From: Chloroflexota bacterium
GTDB taxonomy: Bacteria; Chloroflexota; Limnocylindria; Limnocylindrales; CSP1-4
Direction of reading: 5' to 3'
DNA length: 9,813 nucleotides
NCBI GenBank assembly: GCA_021777365.1
Contig: JAJYDP010000140.1
Span: 1 to 9,813, forward strand
Below are positions 1-6,673 of this stretch, in pieces; positions within the stretch are counted from its first letter, which is position 1; every line of letters begins with the position of its first letter. The notes below the pieces were generated by a model. The model made no database searches, was not told the origin of the DNA, and worked only from the letters and a program-made list of their open reading frames with translations. Made by a program: the position numbers and the translations under genes.

Positions 1-95
1 AGCCCGCACGGATCCGCAGGTCCGGCCGCTCGTCGCCGCGCCCCGAATCATGCCGCGCACGCGTAGGGCTCGCGTGGCGCGCAATAGCTGGGATC
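1..95 (+). repeat. Dispersed repeat copy A (inverted relative to the 9516-9610 copy)
   Basis: Read on the plus strand, this stretch aligns without gaps to the reverse complement of 9516-9610. A hand count gives about 72 of 95 identical positions: 18/20 in the core at 76-95, 27/35 at 41-75 and 27/40 at 1-40. The core reads GGCGCGCAATAGCTGGGATC. The match reaches the first base, so the repeat probably continues outside the window. No convincing gene overlaps it. It may be an intergenic dispersed repeat or the decayed end of a mobile element; the sequence does not decide which. Confidence 0.6.
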
Positions 96-104
96 GGACA
101 CGTT

Positions 105-270
105 CGTCCGTGCGGCCGGGTTCCGCCGAGCACGGCCGCGAGTTCGGCCGAGTGCCCGGCGACGATGCGCCGGGCGGCAGCACGCGGCCGCGAGTACGTC
201 CGTGCGGCCGTGCGGCCGCTCGCCCAGGGCCGCGAGAATGCGCCGGGCCGGCTGCACGCGGCCCGGCGCG
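105..270. repeat. Degenerate GC-rich duplicated segment downstream of the protease gene
   Basis: The motif CGTCCGTGCGGCCG occurs at 105 and again at 197. GGCCGCGAG recurs several times, and ATGCGCCGGGC followed by GCACGCGGCC occurs near 165 and near 238. The offsets differ (92 and 73 bases), so this is an imperfect local duplication with indels rather than a clean tandem array. With copy A it fills the space downstream of the htrA-like gene. I see no supportable gene in 1-276. Confidence 0.4.
240..269 (-). terminator. Stem-loop terminator candidate after the HtrA-like gene
   Basis: GCGCCGGGCC at 240-249 is perfectly complementary to GGCCCGGCGC at 260-269, giving a 10-bp all-GC stem with a 10-base loop. 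It starts 7 bases beyond the protease stop codon on the minus strand. The U-run after the stem is poor (ATTCTC), so it would be a hairpin-dominated terminator of the kind seen in high-GC genomes, or an mRNA-stabilising 3' hairpin. Confidence 0.5.
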
Positions 271-276
271 GCCCGT

Positions 277-1596
277 CTACTGCTCCGCGGCGCTGGCGGG
301 GCGCGTCCCCAGCGTCACCTTGATCGTCATCTGCTGCCCGTTGCGCAGCACCTGGAGTTCCACCGTTTCACCGGGCGAGTGGGTGACCAGCAGCATGTCG
401 AGCGGGTGCGTCGCATCGACCCGCTGGCCGTCCAGCGCGGTGATGATGTCGCCGGCCTTGAGTCCGGCGGTCGCCGCCGGGCTCCCCGGCTCCACCAGCG
501 GCTGGCCGGACGTCGCGTCGGCCGGGCCGATGTACGCGCCGTAGTCGATCGGCGTGTTGAGCTGCTGCTGCGCCTGCGGGTTGAGCGAGGTGAAGCGGAT
601 CCCGATCCACGGCCGGGAGAGCTTCTGCCCGGCCACGGCCTGGGCCATGATCGGTCGCGCGATGTTGATGGGGATCGCGAAACCGATCCCCTGCGCGGTG
701 GTCGCCGTGGCGGTGTTGATCCCGATCACCTGGCCGGCGGCGTTGACCAGGGCGCCGCCGGAGTTGCCGGGGTTGATGGCGGCGTCCGTCTGGATCAGGT
801 TGTGGAGCGTCACCGGCTGCCCGGTCTGGTCGTTGGTGACCGTGATCTGGCGGCCCAGGGCGCTGACGATCCCGGAGGTGACGCTGTTGGTGAAGGTGCC
901 CAGCGGGCTGCCGATGGCGATCGCCAGCTGGCCCGGCTGCAGCGACCCGGAGTCGCCGATCGGCGCGGCGGGCAGGTTGGTGCCGGGGACCTTGACGATG
1001 GCGAGGTCGGTCAGCGTGTCCAGGCCGTAGACCGTGCCGGTGAGCGTCCGGCCGTCCGCCAGCGCGACCTGCACCTGGTTGTTGGTGGCGCCGGCCACCA
1101 CGTGGTGATTCGTGACGATCCAGCCGTTCGAGTTGTAGATGATCCCGGAGCCCACGCCGGTCGCCGGCAGCGAGAACGGGTCGAGCGAGCTGGTCTGCTG
1201 CGTGGTGATGGTGACCACCGCCGGGCTCACGACCTGGGCCGCCTTGACGATGGCCGACTGCTCGTTGACCGTCACCACCTGCTGGCCGGACGAGCCGGTG
1301 GAGCCGGACCCCGTGGTCACGGAGGCGACGGGAGCCGGGCGGTTCAGCGCGCCGGACATGTCGAGCGCCGTGTACGTCCCGGCCGACGCGAGTGCCGCCG
1401 CGACCAGGGCGGCCACGACCACCAGGACCGCACCGGAGGTGCGCGCGGGCGCCGGCCGAGGGGCGGCCGGCGGGTACGGCTCGATCCACTGGCTCGGCGT
1501 GGCGGCCGCGTTCCAGGCGTCCTGCGACCAGGTGGGTCGCGGCTCCGGCTGGGGGCTGTAATACGAGATCGTGTCGTCGGGTCGAGGGTCGGTCAT
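277..1596 (-). CDS. Membrane-anchored HtrA/DegP-like S1C serine protease with PDZ domain
   Basis: 439-residue protein with ATG start and TAG stop. A Pro-rich cytoplasmic N-terminus (residues 1-52) precedes one membrane segment (about 54-73) and a Gly/Ser linker. The trypsin-like domain spans about 112-318 with a complete triad: His165 in TNHHVV, Asp197 in TDLAIVKV and Ser279 in GNSGGAL. One PDZ domain (about 330-430) follows, introduced by PWIGI. By family knowledge it should degrade or chaperone misfolded proteins on the outer face of the membrane. Length and layout match actinobacterial PepD and Gram-positive HtrA. It lies downstream of a response regulator and sensor kinase on the same strand, which suggests envelope-stress control, but the 89-base gap could hold its own promoter. 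A GAGG about ten bases before the start is only a weak ribosome binding site. Confidence 0.95.
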   Translation of the reverse strand: MTDPRPDDTISYYSPQPEPRPTWSQDAWNAAATPSQWIEPYPPAAPRPAPARTSGAVLVVVAALVAAALASAGTYTALDMSGALNRPAPVASVTTGSGSTGSSGQQVVTVNEQSAIVKAAQVVSPAVVTITTQQTSSLDPFSLPATGVGSGIIYNSNGWIVTNHHVVAGATNNQVQVALADGRTLTGTVYGLDTLTDLAIVKVPGTNLPAAPIGDSGSLQPGQLAIAIGSPLGTFTNSVTSGIVSALGRQITVTNDQTGQPVTLHNLIQTDAAINPGNSGGALVNAAGQVIGINTATATTAQGIGFAIPINIARPIMAQAVAGQKLSRPWIGIRFTSLNPQAQQQLNTPIDYGAYIGPADATSGQPLVEPGSPAATAGLKAGDIITALDGQRVDATHPLDMLLVTHSPGETVELQVLRNGQQMTIKVTLGTRPASAAEQ

Positions 1597-1685
1597 GAAG
1601 AAGGTGCCTCGGATCGGTTACCGGGAGTGGCCGCGACAGGCCCGATGGCCGGCCCGATCCCTGGCCGGCTCCCGAACGTACCGGC
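1597..1685 (-). other. Kinase-protease spacer with a 7-bp stem-loop
   Basis: The 89-base gap between the kinase stop and the protease start holds a hairpin. GCCGGCC at 1648-1654 pairs with GGCCGGC at 1663-1669 around an 8-base loop, next to a repeated GGCCCGAT. It could attenuate or stabilise a kinase-protease transcript. No clear -10/-35 pair was found here, so whether the protease shares the kinase mRNA is unresolved. Confidence 0.35.
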
Positions 1686-3320
1686 TCACTCTGGCACGGA
1701 CGTGTTCACGGGCAATGCTGCGGGGGGTGAAGATTCCATCACCTCGGGTGTCCGCGGCGTGCGGGGCAGGTGGACCTCCACCTGCGTTCCCTGGCCCACG
1801 CGGCTGGCGATGCTGATGCGGCCTCCATGCATCTCGACGATGGAGCGGGCGATCGCCAGGCCCAGCCCGGAACCGGACGCCCGCACCTCGTTGGCACGCG
1901 AGCCGCGGTAGAAGCGCTCGAAGACGTGCGGCAGCTCGTCCGGGGCGATGCCGATGCCGGTGTCGCGCACGGTGATCCGGGCACCCTCGCGCGTGCGCGC
2001 CAGCGACACCGTGACCTGCCCGCCGGGCGGCGTGAACTTCACCGCGTTGCCCACCAGGTTGCCCAGGACCTGGCCCAGGCGTGGCGGATCGTGCGGGAAG
2101 CGGAACGGGTCGGTCGGGAGCTCCGCTGCCAGGGTCACCCCCTTGCGCTCGGCGGTCGGACGTGCCTGCTCGATCGCGCTCTGCACCACCACGCGCAGGT
2201 CGTCGGGTCGCACGTCCAGGGCCACCAGGCCCGAGTCGAGCTTGGAGAGCTCCAGCAGGTTCGAGGCGAGCCAGTCGAGCCGGTCGATCTGGACGCGGCT
2301 CGTCTCCAGGAACTCGGCCCGTGTCGCCGGGTCGTCCACCACGCCCTCACGCAGCAGCTCGTTGTACATGCGCAGCGCGGCGATCGGCGTGCGCAGCTCG
2401 TGGCTCACGTCCGCCACGAACTCGCGGCTCCGGTCGCGGTCGCGCCGGATGAACTCGATGGAGCGCTCCAGTTCGTCGGCCATCCGGTTGAACGTGGTCG
2501 CCAGCTCGTTGACCTCCGGCGCCCCGCTCGGCGAGGGCGTCACGCGTGCCGAGAAATCGCCGGCGGCGAGCGCGTGCGACGCTCGCGTGAGGCGCTGGAT
2601 CGGGGTGGTGAGCCGGTCGGCCACGATGTACGCGACGACGACCGCCAGGGCGAGCGCCAGGGCCGCCACGGCCATGAGCACCCAGAAGAGCGTCTGCAGC
2701 GTCTCGGTCCGCAGGGTGTAGGGCGAGGAGAGCTCCACCACGACCGTCCGCGCGGGCGCCGTCCCCGAGAACTGCGACCAGTAGAGGTCCGTGATGGTGA
2801 ACGAGCCCGAGTAGCTGCCGGCCTCGCGCGTGAGCCCCTGCCCGGGCGACCCGGTGAGCGGCGCGTGCAGCGTGGCCACGGGCGTGCCGGTGGCCGTGGG
2901 TCCGGGGTAGATGCGGACGGTGACGTCGGCCTGGGCCACCACCTGCGCCTCGAGCTCCAGGAAGGAGCGCTCGTTCGGCTCGTCGGCGCCCGTCAGCCCC
3001 GCGACCACCTGGTCCGAGAGCGACAGCGGGTTGGTCGGCGCCACGATCGGGACCAGGCCGCCCCGGGAGACGAGGCGGAGCTCGAGGGCCAGGAGCTGCG
3101 CCACCGCCGCCTCCCTGGCCTGCAGGTTCTGCGTCTCCTGCTGCGAGAAGTAGGAGTCCAGCAGCCGGGGCAGGACGGCGAGGACCAGGATCAGCGCGAA
3201 CGCGACCACCGCCGAGATGACGACGGCCAGCCGGGCGCGGAACGATCGAGGGAGGAACCGCCCGAAACGGGTCCCGGCCGGTCGGTCGGCCTCAGCGTTC
3301 GGCAAAGGCGTACCCGGCAC
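1686..3320 (-). CDS. Two-component sensor histidine kinase (HAMP, HisKA, HATPase_c)
   Basis: 544-residue membrane sensor kinase with GTG start and TGA stop. Transmembrane segments lie at about 31-50 and 211-233 and flank an extracytoplasmic sensor region of about 160 residues that I cannot assign to a named fold. A HAMP linker (about 231-284) follows. The phosphoacceptor is His307 in VSHELRTP (H box), then an N box with Asn421/Asn425 in NLVGNAVKFTPPGG, a G1 box DTGIGI (453-458), an F box near FERFYRG and a G2 box GSGLGLAI (483-490). All catalytic boxes are intact. It should autophosphorylate and pass phosphate to the regulator encoded just upstream, whose 3' end it overlaps by 29 bases, so the pair is probably translationally coupled. 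The protease gene downstream suggests it senses cell-envelope or protein-folding stress, as MprB and CssS do. That role is inferred from context. Confidence 0.93.
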   Translation of the reverse strand: MPGTPLPNAEADRPAGTRFGRFLPRSFRARLAVVISAVVAFALILVLAVLPRLLDSYFSQQETQNLQAREAAVAQLLALELRLVSRGGLVPIVAPTNPLSLSDQVVAGLTGADEPNERSFLELEAQVVAQADVTVRIYPGPTATGTPVATLHAPLTGSPGQGLTREAGSYSGSFTITDLYWSQFSGTAPARTVVVELSSPYTLRTETLQTLFWVLMAVAALALALAVVVAYIVADRLTTPIQRLTRASHALAAGDFSARVTPSPSGAPEVNELATTFNRMADELERSIEFIRRDRDRSREFVADVSHELRTPIAALRMYNELLREGVVDDPATRAEFLETSRVQIDRLDWLASNLLELSKLDSGLVALDVRPDDLRVVVQSAIEQARPTAERKGVTLAAELPTDPFRFPHDPPRLGQVLGNLVGNAVKFTPPGGQVTVSLARTREGARITVRDTGIGIAPDELPHVFERFYRGSRANEVRASGSGLGLAIARSIVEMHGGRISIASRVGQGTQVEVHLPRTPRTPEVMESSPPAALPVNTSVPE

Positions 3321-3993
3321 CTCGCACCGTCAGGATGAACGCGGGCGCGAAGGGGTCGTCCTCGAGCTTCTCGCGCAGGTGGCTGACGTGCACGTTGATG
3401 GTCTTCTCGTCCTGGTCCAGCGAGGACTCGTAGTCCCGTACCAGTTCGAGCAGCTCCCGCCGGGAGTAGACGCGGCCGGGCCGCGAGGCCAGGTGGCGCA
3501 GGATCTCGAACTCCGTGGCGGTCAGCGAGATGCGCCGTTCGCCGCGCGAGACGCGCCGTCGCTCGAGGTCGATCACCAGGTCGCGGAAGCGGATCACCCG
3601 CCCGCCGGTCGCGTCCGCGAGGTCGCCGTAGGCGCGCCGCAGCAGCGCCTTGATGCGGCTCATCAGCTCGCGGAGGCTGAACGGCTTGGTGAGGTAGTCG
3701 TCGGCGCCGAGCTCGAGCCCGATCACCTTGTCCACCTCGTCGTCGCGCGCGGTCAGGAAGAGGACCGGCGCCTTGGAGCCTGAGGCGCGCAGGCGGCGGA
3801 GGACCTCGAACCCGTCGATCCCCGGCAGCCGCACGTCGAGCACCAGCAGGTCCGGTGCCTGCTGGGTGGCGAACTCCAGCCCCTCCTCGCCGCTGCGGGC
3901 GACGCGGACGTCGTACCCCTCCTGCTGCAGCGCATACTCGACGCCGCGGGCCACGGCGAACTCGTCCTCGACGATCAGGATGGTCGCGTTCAT
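3292..3993 (-). CDS. OmpR/PhoB-family response regulator
   Basis: 233-residue response regulator with ATG start and TGA stop. The receiver domain (about 3-118) has the acidic pocket ED at residues 9-10, phosphoacceptor Asp53 in VLDVRLPG, Thr81 and Lys103 in LTKPFS. The C-terminal winged-helix DNA-binding domain (about 132-231) has the family signatures LTATEFEIL, DEKTINVHVSHLREKL and TVRGAGYAF. It is first in a minus-strand set followed by the kinase it overlaps and then an HtrA-type protease, which it likely controls by analogy with MprA and CssR. There is no Shine-Dalgarno sequence in front of the ATG; instead a TACGAT hexamer sits 8 bases upstream, suggesting a leaderless or nearly leaderless mRNA. 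The gene is divergent from rplY. Confidence 0.95.
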   Translation of the reverse strand: MNATILIVEDEFAVARGVEYALQQEGYDVRVARSGEEGLEFATQQAPDLLVLDVRLPGIDGFEVLRRLRASGSKAPVLFLTARDDEVDKVIGLELGADDYLTKPFSLRELMSRIKALLRRAYGDLADATGGRVIRFRDLVIDLERRRVSRGERRISLTATEFEILRHLASRPGRVYSRRELLELVRDYESSLDQDEKTINVHVSHLREKLEDDPFAPAFILTVRGAGYAFAER

Positions 3994-4001
3994 CGGCGCG
4001 A

Positions 4002-4007
4002 ATCGTA
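4002..4007 (-). promoter_or_regulatory. Candidate -10 element for the two-component operon
   Basis: On the minus strand this reads TACGAT, a TANNNT hexamer ending 8 bases before the regulator ATG. Transcription would start about at the ATG. No convincing -35 box is visible. The absence of a Shine-Dalgarno sequence supports the leaderless reading. Confidence 0.4.
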
Positions 4008-4021
4008 CAACCCGGAGGGTC

Positions 4022-4030
4022 TGCTACCAT
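4022..4030 (+). promoter_or_regulatory. Candidate extended -10 promoter for rplY
   Basis: TGCTACCAT fits an extended -10 (TGN followed by TANNNT). It predicts a transcript start near 4037 and a 5' leader of about 100 bases before the rplY GTG. There is no good -35 box, which an extended -10 may not need. It lies 14 bases from the opposing regulator -10, so the two promoters would physically overlap. Confidence 0.4.
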
Positions 4031-4125
4031 CCGTGGTCGCGACACCGCACGGCAGGCGCTGATGCTGCGCGCCCGCCGGACCCACGGGCCACGGTCCGCT
4101 GCCCCGACCCGCCGCCCGCCAGCAC

Positions 4126-4130
4126 GAGGA
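4126..4130 (+). promoter_or_regulatory. Shine-Dalgarno site for rplY
   Basis: GAGGA lies 7 bases before the GTG at 4138. It supports GTG as the true start. Confidence 0.6.
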
Positions 4131-4137
4131 CACCACC

Positions 4138-4779
4138 GTGACCCGACCCGCACTGGTCGCGCACCGGCGCGACATCACCGGCAAGGACGTCGCCAGGCTG
4201 CGCCGCCAGGGGATCCTGCCCGCCGTCCTCTACGGGCACGGCGAGGAGTCGCAGGCGATCCAGGTCGACGCGAAGGCGTTCGAGACGATCAGCCGGACCG
4301 CCGGGCACCACGCCCTGATCGACCTGCGGATCGACGGCGGCCGCGCCCACCCCGCCGTGATCCACGGAGTCCAGGAGCATCCCATCAAGCGCGTGCCGAT
4401 CCACGTGGACTTCTACATGGTCAAGATGACCGAGGAGATCACGATGGACGTGCCGCTCGAGCCCGTCGGCACCTCCGTGGCGGTCGAGAAGCACAACGGC
4501 ACCCTCCTCCAGACGATCGACCACCTGCGCCTGCGCGCGCTTCCGGCCGACATGCCCCAGGCCGTGGAGTTCGACATCAGCGCCCTCGACTCGTTCGACG
4601 CGGTGATCCACGTCCGCGACCTGCAACTGCCGCCGCGCGTGACCCTGCTCACGGACGCGGACGAGCCGGTGGCGCACGTGCAGCCGTCCCGTGCCGAGGT
4701 GGAGCGCGAGGCCGCGGCTGCCACCGAGGGTGTCGCCGCCGAGGCCGCCGCGCCCGCCGAGACGCCGGCCGAGGGCTGA
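4138..4779 (+). CDS. rplY: 50S ribosomal protein L25, two-domain CTC/TL5 type
   Basis: 213-residue protein with GTG start and TGA stop. The N-terminal L25 domain (about 4-93) binds 5S rRNA in this family and shows the typical GILPAVLYG (25-33) and HPIKRVPIHVDFYMV (81-95) stretches. A C-terminal beta domain (about 98-185), as in Thermus TL5 and Bacillus Ctc, includes VPLEPVG and the FDISALD stretch near 145-151. The last 28 residues are an Ala/Glu-rich tail, common in high-GC L25 proteins. A GAGGA site 7 bases upstream supports the start. It is divergent from the two-component operon. The downstream ligase has its own ribosome site 87 bases on and may be co-transcribed. No pth gene is adjacent on either side, unlike in many bacteria. 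Confidence 0.95.
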   Translation: MTRPALVAHRRDITGKDVARLRRQGILPAVLYGHGEESQAIQVDAKAFETISRTAGHHALIDLRIDGGRAHPAVIHGVQEHPIKRVPIHVDFYMVKMTEEITMDVPLEPVGTSVAVEKHNGTLLQTIDHLRLRALPADMPQAVEFDISALDSFDAVIHVRDLQLPPRVTLLTDADEPVAHVQPSRAEVEREAAAATEGVAAEAAAPAETPAEG

Positions 4780-4800
4780 CGAGCGATCCCGCGCGCCGGT

Positions 4801-4832
4801 TCGGGGCGCGGGGCGATATCGGGGCGCGGGGG
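4801..4832 (+). repeat. Short direct repeat in the rplY-ligase gap
   Basis: TCGGGGCGCGGGG occurs at 4801-4813 and again at 4820-4832, separated by CGATA. It forms no obvious hairpin and gives no support for a terminator between the two genes. Confidence 0.45.
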
Positions 4833-4854
4833 TACCGCCCTCCCGCCCGGACCT

Positions 4855-4860
4855 GGGAGG
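4855..4860 (+). promoter_or_regulatory. Shine-Dalgarno site for the ligase gene
   Basis: GGGAGG lies 6 bases before the GTG at 4867 and fixes that start. Confidence 0.65.
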
Positions 4861-4866
4861 CGACGG

Positions 4867-6069
4867 GTGTCGCTGCCGGTGAACCCGCCCGTGGAGCCGA
4901 TGCTCGCCCGGCCGGCCGACGCGATCCCCGAGGGGGACGGCTGGCTGTACGAGCCGAAGTGGGACGGGTTTCGCGCACTCGTCTTCCGCGACGGCGCCCG
5001 GCTGCTGATCCAGAGCCGTGATCTGAAGCCCCTGGACCGGTACTTCCCCGAGCTGCGCGAGCCGCTCCTGGACGCGCTGCCCGAGCGGGCCGTGATGGAC
5101 GGCGAGATCGTGATCGCCGGACCGAACGGGCTCGATTTCGACGCCCTGCTGCAGCGCATCCACCCTGCGGCCTCCCGGGTGGCCCTGCTCGCCGCCCGCA
5201 CGCCCGCCTCCTACGTGGCGTGGGACCTGCTGGCCGAGGGCGACGAGGATCTCCGCAGCGTGCCGTTCGCGGAGCGCCGCGCGCGCCTCGCCGCCGTGCT
5301 GGGGAGGGGCCGGGGCGGGAGCGTGGACGCGGGACTCACGGATGCGCAGCGGTCGACCGCCGCGCCCGCCATCGCCGCCGGGCGCCCGAGCGCCAGCGCG
5401 GTGCTGTTGACGCCGGCCACGGACGACCCGGCCGTCGCGGCCGACTGGTTCGCCCGCTTCGAGGGGGCCGGGCTGGACGGCGTCGTGGCCAAGCGGCTGG
5501 ACGGACCGTACGAGCCGGGGCGGCGCGCGATGGTCAAGATCAAGCACCAGCGGACCGCCGACTGCGCGGTGGCCGGCTTCCGGTGGTATCGCGATGCCCC
5601 CGGAGAGCTCGTCGGCTCCCTGCTGCTGGGCCTCTACGACGACGCCGGGACACTGCATCACGTGGGGGTCACCTCGAGCTTCACGCGGGACGAGCGCCGC
5701 GCCCTCGCGGCCGAGCTCGCGCCGCTGCGCGAGCAGGCCCTGGACGGCCATCCGTGGGCCGGCTGGAAGGCGATGGAGGACGAGGCGGCGCGGCGCGGGC
5801 AGCGGCTCCCGGGCACCACGAGCCGGTGGAGCCGCGGGCGCGACCCGAGCTGGGAGCCGCTGCGGGTGGAGCGGGTCTGCGAGGTGGCCTACGACCACCT
5901 GCAGGGCGACCGGTTCCGACACGCGACGACGTTCCGGCGCTGGCGGCCCGACCGACTGCCGTCGCAGTGCCGATACGACCAGCTCGAGTCGACGCCGCCG
6001 TACGAACTGGCACAGGTCTTCGGGACGGGCCAGGCCGAGCCATCCGACCCCGGCCCATCCCCGCAGTGA
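4867..6069 (+). CDS. ligC: ATP-dependent DNA ligase, LigC type
   Basis: 400-residue protein with GTG start and TGA stop. The adenylation domain starts at about residue 8. Motif I is EPKWDGFR with nucleophile Lys31, motif III is DGEIVI (78-83), motif IIIa is YVAWDLL (116-122), motif IV is GLDGVVAKR (202-210) and motif V is MVKIKH (222-227). The OB domain (about 228-370) ends in FRRWRPDRLPSQC, the motif VI region. No polymerase or phosphoesterase domain is attached, so it is a compact LigC-like enzyme rather than full LigD. It should seal nicks using ATP in end joining or excision repair. Residues 147-175 form a Gly/Ala/Ser-rich low-complexity insertion between motifs IIIa and IV, probably a loop. 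A separate LigD-type polymerase gene lies about 1.5 kb downstream on the other strand and may partner with it. Ku is not seen. The gene symbol is by family resemblance. Confidence 0.92.
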   Translation: MSLPVNPPVEPMLARPADAIPEGDGWLYEPKWDGFRALVFRDGARLLIQSRDLKPLDRYFPELREPLLDALPERAVMDGEIVIAGPNGLDFDALLQRIHPAASRVALLAARTPASYVAWDLLAEGDEDLRSVPFAERRARLAAVLGRGRGGSVDAGLTDAQRSTAAPAIAAGRPSASAVLLTPATDDPAVAADWFARFEGAGLDGVVAKRLDGPYEPGRRAMVKIKHQRTADCAVAGFRWYRDAPGELVGSLLLGLYDDAGTLHHVGVTSSFTRDERRALAAELAPLREQALDGHPWAGWKAMEDEAARRGQRLPGTTSRWSRGRDPSWEPLRVERVCEVAYDHLQGDRFRHATTFRRWRPDRLPSQCRYDQLESTPPYELAQVFGTGQAEPSDPGPSPQ

Positions 6070-6108
6070 CCGGACCCCGGCGCAGTGATTGGACACTCGG
6101 CGCCGTGA
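6063..6108 (+). repeat. Three-copy 19-20 bp degenerate repeat over the ligase stop codon
   Basis: GCAGTGA at 6063-6069, GCAGTGA at 6082-6088 and GCCGTGA at 6102-6108 head three related segments of about 19-20 bases, with GGAC(C/A)C in the first two. The first copy contains the ligase TGA, so the stop and the whole spacer to the next gene come from a short repeated unit. Confidence 0.45.
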
Positions 6109-6117
6109 TCGCATCCT
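6089..6117 (+). promoter_or_regulatory. Weak promoter candidate for the DUF5946 gene
   Basis: TTGGAC at 6089-6094 and CATCCT at 6112-6117 are 17 bases apart, and the second ends 7 bases before the ATG at 6125. That position would give a leaderless mRNA. Both boxes match consensus poorly, so this rests mainly on spacing and on the lack of a ribosome site. Confidence 0.25.
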
Positions 6118-6124
6118 GGTCTTC

Positions 6125-6661
6125 ATGAGCGCGTCCGGGTCCATCGTCCGCTGCCGTGGCTGCGGCGCGCTCGTGCCGACCGAGGGGATCCCGCCCGAGC
6201 ACGCGTACATCGACGCATCGCCCGGCTGCTGGTCCCTGTTCGCGGAACTGCGCGGGCGCGAGGCGAGCGACCCCGGGTACCTTGCGCACGGGTGTTCGAT
6301 CACCGATGCCTACATGATCCAGCACCCCGGCGTGCCCGGCCGGCAGTCCAGCCAGTCGGTGTGGGTCCACCTCGTCGGCCTCCAGCTCGTGGTGGAGCGA
6401 GGGATGCGCCCGCTCGACGCGATCGACGTCGTCCGGCGGATCCTGGTCGGACATCCGGTGTTTCCCTGGCTCGATCCTCCCCCGTCACTCGGGGCCACCA
6501 CCGTCGCCGATGTGGCCGCCGCCGGCGGGCCGGACGAGTACGCCGACGCGGTGCGGCGCTGGGCACGGGACGCATGGCAGGCCTGGGCCATCCACCATGA
6601 ACGGATCCGGGATCTCGCGACCGCAGCCCTCGCGGGGACGGCACAGGCGGATCCCCACTAG
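6125..6661 (+). CDS. DUF5946 family protein (probable metal-binding, function unknown)
   Basis: 178-residue soluble protein from the ATG at 6125. An in-frame TTG at 6089 would add 12 residues without family resemblance, so I prefer the ATG. It shows the features I associate with DUF5946: an N-terminal CRGCG (Cys10, Cys13), SPGCWSLFAEL (Cys35), the ITDAYMIQHPG stretch (59-69, His67), SVWVHLVGLQLVVERG (78-93), a WLDPPPSLGATTVADV stretch (115-130) and a C-terminal WARDAWQAWAIHHERIR helix (146-162) with paired His157/His158. The CxxC, Cys35 and clustered histidines suggest metal binding, which is my inference. The family has no established function. It lies between the ligase and SCO1, with 12 bases to SCO1, so it may be co-transcribed with either. 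Confidence 0.85.
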   Translation: MSASGSIVRCRGCGALVPTEGIPPEHAYIDASPGCWSLFAELRGREASDPGYLAHGCSITDAYMIQHPGVPGRQSSQSVWVHLVGLQLVVERGMRPLDAIDVVRRILVGHPVFPWLDPPPSLGATTVADVAAAGGPDEYADAVRRWARDAWQAWAIHHERIRDLATAALAGTAQADPH

Positions 6662-6664
6662 GAT
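6659..6664 (+). promoter_or_regulatory. Candidate -10 element (or ribosome site) before the SCO1 gene
   Basis: TAGGAT overlaps the DUF5946 stop codon (TAG) and ends 9 bases before the SCO1 ATG, giving a nearly leaderless transcript if used as a -10. The AGGA inside it could instead be a Shine-Dalgarno core with a slightly long 10-base spacer. The sequence cannot separate the two readings. Confidence 0.4.
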
Positions 6665-6673
6665 GGTCCGGCC

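Noticed and set aside
48..257. Small minus-strand open frame of 69 codons downstream of the protease
   Set aside because: It covers the terminator-like hairpin and degenerate repeats, is Arg/Ala-rich and lacks a ribosome site.
202..1911. Plus-strand open frame (569 codons) opposite the protease
   Set aside because: The protease on the other strand has a complete catalytic triad and PDZ domain. The antisense product is Arg/Gly/Asp-rich and featureless.
4024..6303. Minus-strand open frame (759 codons) opposite rplY and the ligase
   Set aside because: Both opposite genes have intact family motifs and ribosome sites. This frame's translation is low-complexity Arg/Gly/His/Val without motifs.
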